Source: Salinisphaera sp. LB1 (lineage in GTDB: Bacteria > Pseudomonadota > Gammaproteobacteria > Nevskiales > Salinisphaeraceae). From it: a DNA stretch of 64,000 nucleotides. The translations under genes and the position numbers were made by a program. Positions 62,487-64,000 of the stretch are shown piece by piece; position 1 is the stretch's first letter, and every line of letters begins with the position of its first letter. Under the pieces are notes generated by a model. It had not been told where the DNA came from. It saw nothing but the letters and a program-made list of their open reading frames with translations, and did not search any database. The DNA lies in contig NZ_CP029488.1 in NCBI RefSeq assembly GCF_003177035.1, positions 1,736,001-1,800,000 of the forward strand, in the 5' to 3' direction.

Positions 62487-63734
62487 CTAGTTCGAGTCCA
62501 TATGGCAGTTGCTTTCCGATTTGTTCGGATAGATCGATTCCAGAGGCTTGCCCGCAGCGGGCTGGACGCTGTCGATCTCGAAGTAGTTATATTGATCGGG
62601 GATGGTCTTGCGCACCTCGGCGACCAGCGTCGGCTGGATGAGCTGGTGATCCCACTTGCGGAAATAGATCGGACGCTGCTTGTAGCCCTCGAATTTATGG
62701 CTTTCCAGGAAGCTGATGAGCTTGCCCGGATCGGTCGAGCCGGTCTGCTTGATTGCGGTGAGCAGGGCGCTCATGCCGAAGTAGTCCTGCCAGGCTTCCG
62801 ACTCGGGCGGCTTGCCGTATTTATCCTCGAACGCCTTGGCGAACTGCTTGCTTTTCTCAGTGTTCTGGTCGCCGGTGTAATTCCAGATCTTGGGATACAC
62901 GCCGGTCGCCGCATCCTTGCCGGCCGCCCACAGGTCGGTATCGTTGGCCACCAGCGAGGACACCGGGATCTTGCCGGTCAAACCCATCTGGTGGAACTGC
63001 TTCAGGAAGTTCGTCAGGTCGCTGCCACCGATGCCGAGAAACAACGCATCGGGGTTCTTGGATACCACCTTGAGAATGTACGAGCTGAAATCCGACGTGC
63101 CGAGCGGGGTTTCGTCGGCCCCCACCACCTTGCCGCCGTGCGCATCGAGCAGGCCTTTCATCTGCTTGTAGCCGTCGATGCCCCACGCATAGGAAGCCGA
63201 GATGAAGTACCAGTTCTTGCCGTTTTTTGCCAACGACGGATAAATGGTGCGCGTGGTCGTATAGTTGGGAAGATCGACCCGGAAGGTGTAATGATTACAC
63301 TTTGCGCCGGTGATCTCTGTCGCATTGGGGCCGGTCGCGATGAGCGGCGTTTTGCTTCGCTCGGCTATCGGCATCACGGCCAGTATGTCGCCGCTGGAAA
63401 TACCGCCGGTCACGCCGACCACATGGTCCTGCTCGATCAGCTTGTGCATGTTCTGCTGGGTCGTCTGCGGACCGTTCTCGTCGTACCAGACGATCTTGAT
63501 CGGGCGGCCATTGATCTTTCCGCCGAAATCCTGTAATGCGATCATCGCGCCCTGATGACCCTGGGCACCTTGCACGGCGTAGGTCCCGGATTTGGGCAGC
63601 AATAGCCCGATACGGATTGGATTTGCGGCATGGGCCGTTAAAGCCCCCAGAAGCGAGCCGCAGACAGTCATCGCCAGTAACGCACGGCGGCTGCGCGCCC
63701 CTCGGCGCTTCGGTTTATGGATAGTGTTCGTCAT
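62487..63734 (-). CDS. LIV-type substrate-binding protein
   Basis: 415 residues; GGAGGAG lies 5-7 bases before the ATG. A signal peptide with a long basic n-region (1-37, ending LTAHAA) is followed by a type I periplasmic-binding protein: IRIGLLLPKSGTYAVQGAQG, GGISSGDILAVMPIAERSKTPLIATGPNA, NYTGDQNTEKSKQF. It belongs to the Peripla_BP_6 family, whose members bind amino acids, amides, aromatic acids and other small organics. It is the first gene of the operon; the ligand cannot be read from the sequence. Confidence 0.92.
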   Translation of the reverse strand: MTNTIHKPKRRGARSRRALLAMTVCGSLLGALTAHAANPIRIGLLLPKSGTYAVQGAQGHQGAMIALQDFGGKINGRPIKIVWYDENGPQTTQQNMHKLIEQDHVVGVTGGISSGDILAVMPIAERSKTPLIATGPNATEITGAKCNHYTFRVDLPNYTTTRTIYPSLAKNGKNWYFISASYAWGIDGYKQMKGLLDAHGGKVVGADETPLGTSDFSSYILKVVSKNPDALFLGIGGSDLTNFLKQFHQMGLTGKIPVSSLVANDTDLWAAGKDAATGVYPKIWNYTGDQNTEKSKQFAKAFEDKYGKPPESEAWQDYFGMSALLTAIKQTGSTDPGKLISFLESHKFEGYKQRPIYFRKWDHQLIQPTLVAEVRKTIPDQYNYFEIDSVQPAAGKPLESIYPNKSESNCHMDSN

Positions 63735-64000
63735 GGTTTTCTCCTCCGCCGGAAAGCCTTATGGCTATCTGCTTGTTTTTTTAATTTCCTAAAAAGCCGT
63801 GTAAACAGCTTTGAGATGGTGTTACCAGAGGGTTATCTATAGAGCAACAATATGCAAACCTTTGCACCAGCAAAGCGCTGCAGGTGGAACGAAGGAGATC
63901 GATCCAATTAATTTCAAATAAGTCATTTTATTTCATTGCGTTATGCCAAGCGTGCTCGGGCGAAGTCTGTCCAAAGTCGGCTCAGCGTGCGCGCAACAAC
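63735..64000. other. promoter region of the catabolic operon
   Basis: No gene. It is AT-rich between 63770 and 63960. It contains the LacI-type operator at 63853-63866 and, 1-2 bases farther upstream on the minus strand, a weaker half-matching site (AGCAAAGCGCTGCA, 63869-63882). Possible -10 boxes (such as TATAGAT near 63835-63841) lie between the operator and the gene. Confidence 0.5.
63853..63866. promoter_or_regulatory. LacI-family operator TGCAAA-CC-TTTGCA
   Basis: Perfect 6-2-6 palindrome with the TGCAAA/TTTGCA half-sites typical of LacI/PurR-type proteins, 119 bases upstream of the binding-protein start. The LacI-type protein encoded at 54511-55536 is the likely partner. Confidence 0.65.

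Noticed and set aside
1-64000. CRISPR array or tRNA/rRNA genes
   Set aside because: No regularly spaced direct repeats and no tRNA- or rRNA-like sequence were noticed by reading; a covariance-model scan would be decisive.

Overview
The window is 64 kb of GC-rich, densely coding bacterial chromosome. Gene content points to a gammaproteobacterium: a complete pgaABCD operon, PoxB-type pyruvate oxidase, PepD and Amn relatives closest in layout to the E. coli proteins, a KaiC-like ATPase, LysR/LysE pairs and a LinB-like dehalogenase. A halophilic or marine genus such as Salinisphaera would fit, but that is inference from gene content only. I saw no rRNA, tRNA or CRISPR array.

Layout. 1-6.3 kb: the 3' part of a GH51 arabinofuranosidase, an MscS-type channel, a divergent LysR/LysE pair, a NIPSNAP protein, a truncated Rrf2 regulator and a stand-alone LuxR-type HTH protein flanked by two related palindromes. 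6.6-10.4 kb: a double-domain KaiC-like ATPase translationally coupled to a receiver-like/GAF/GGDEF/EAL protein. 10.7-12.5 kb: divergent LysR and isochorismatase-type hydrolase with operator-like palindromes. 12.8-19.7 kb: a tightly overlapping envelope module (OmpA-type lipoprotein, five-helix membrane protein, exported vWA-like protein), then a VC0807-type membrane protein, a small acidic protein, a one-subunit potassium channel and a membrane-anchored coiled-coil protein. 20.2 kb: a PEP-CTERM protein with a near-consensus sigma-54 promoter. 21-35 kb: mostly metabolic and transport genes (aldo/keto reductase, chemoreceptor, MpaB-like oxygenase, amidase, GNAT, cysteine hydrolase plus arylsulfotransferase-like protein, RhtA and CytX transporters, HhH protein, LysE, tandem GFA proteins).

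35.3-39.4 kb is an accessory stretch: a cation/calcium exchanger with a damaged start, a LysE relic, a haloalkane dehalogenase and an internally deleted IS3 element. 39.5-46 kb: pgaDCBA on the minus strand for poly-N-acetylglucosamine, bounded by an IS256 relic. 46.7-52.6 kb: AMP nucleosidase, GNAT, poxB, hemerythrin and pepD; a perfect FNR/ANR box lies between poxB and the hemerythrin gene. 52.6-53.4 kb: an IS1595 relic.

53.7-63.9 kb is the most interesting block. It is an all-minus catabolic cluster: a LIV-type ABC importer (substrate-binding protein, LivH, and a rare single-chain LivM-LivG-LivF fusion), two SDR dehydrogenases, a carboxymuconolactone-decarboxylase-like protein, an HpsN-type (histidinol-dehydrogenase-like) dehydrogenase, a LacI-type regulator and a third SDR. 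A perfect LacI-type operator sits upstream of the binding-protein gene. The set looks like uptake plus stepwise oxidation of a polyhydroxylated, possibly sulfonated, carbon source; the substrate is not proven by the sequence.
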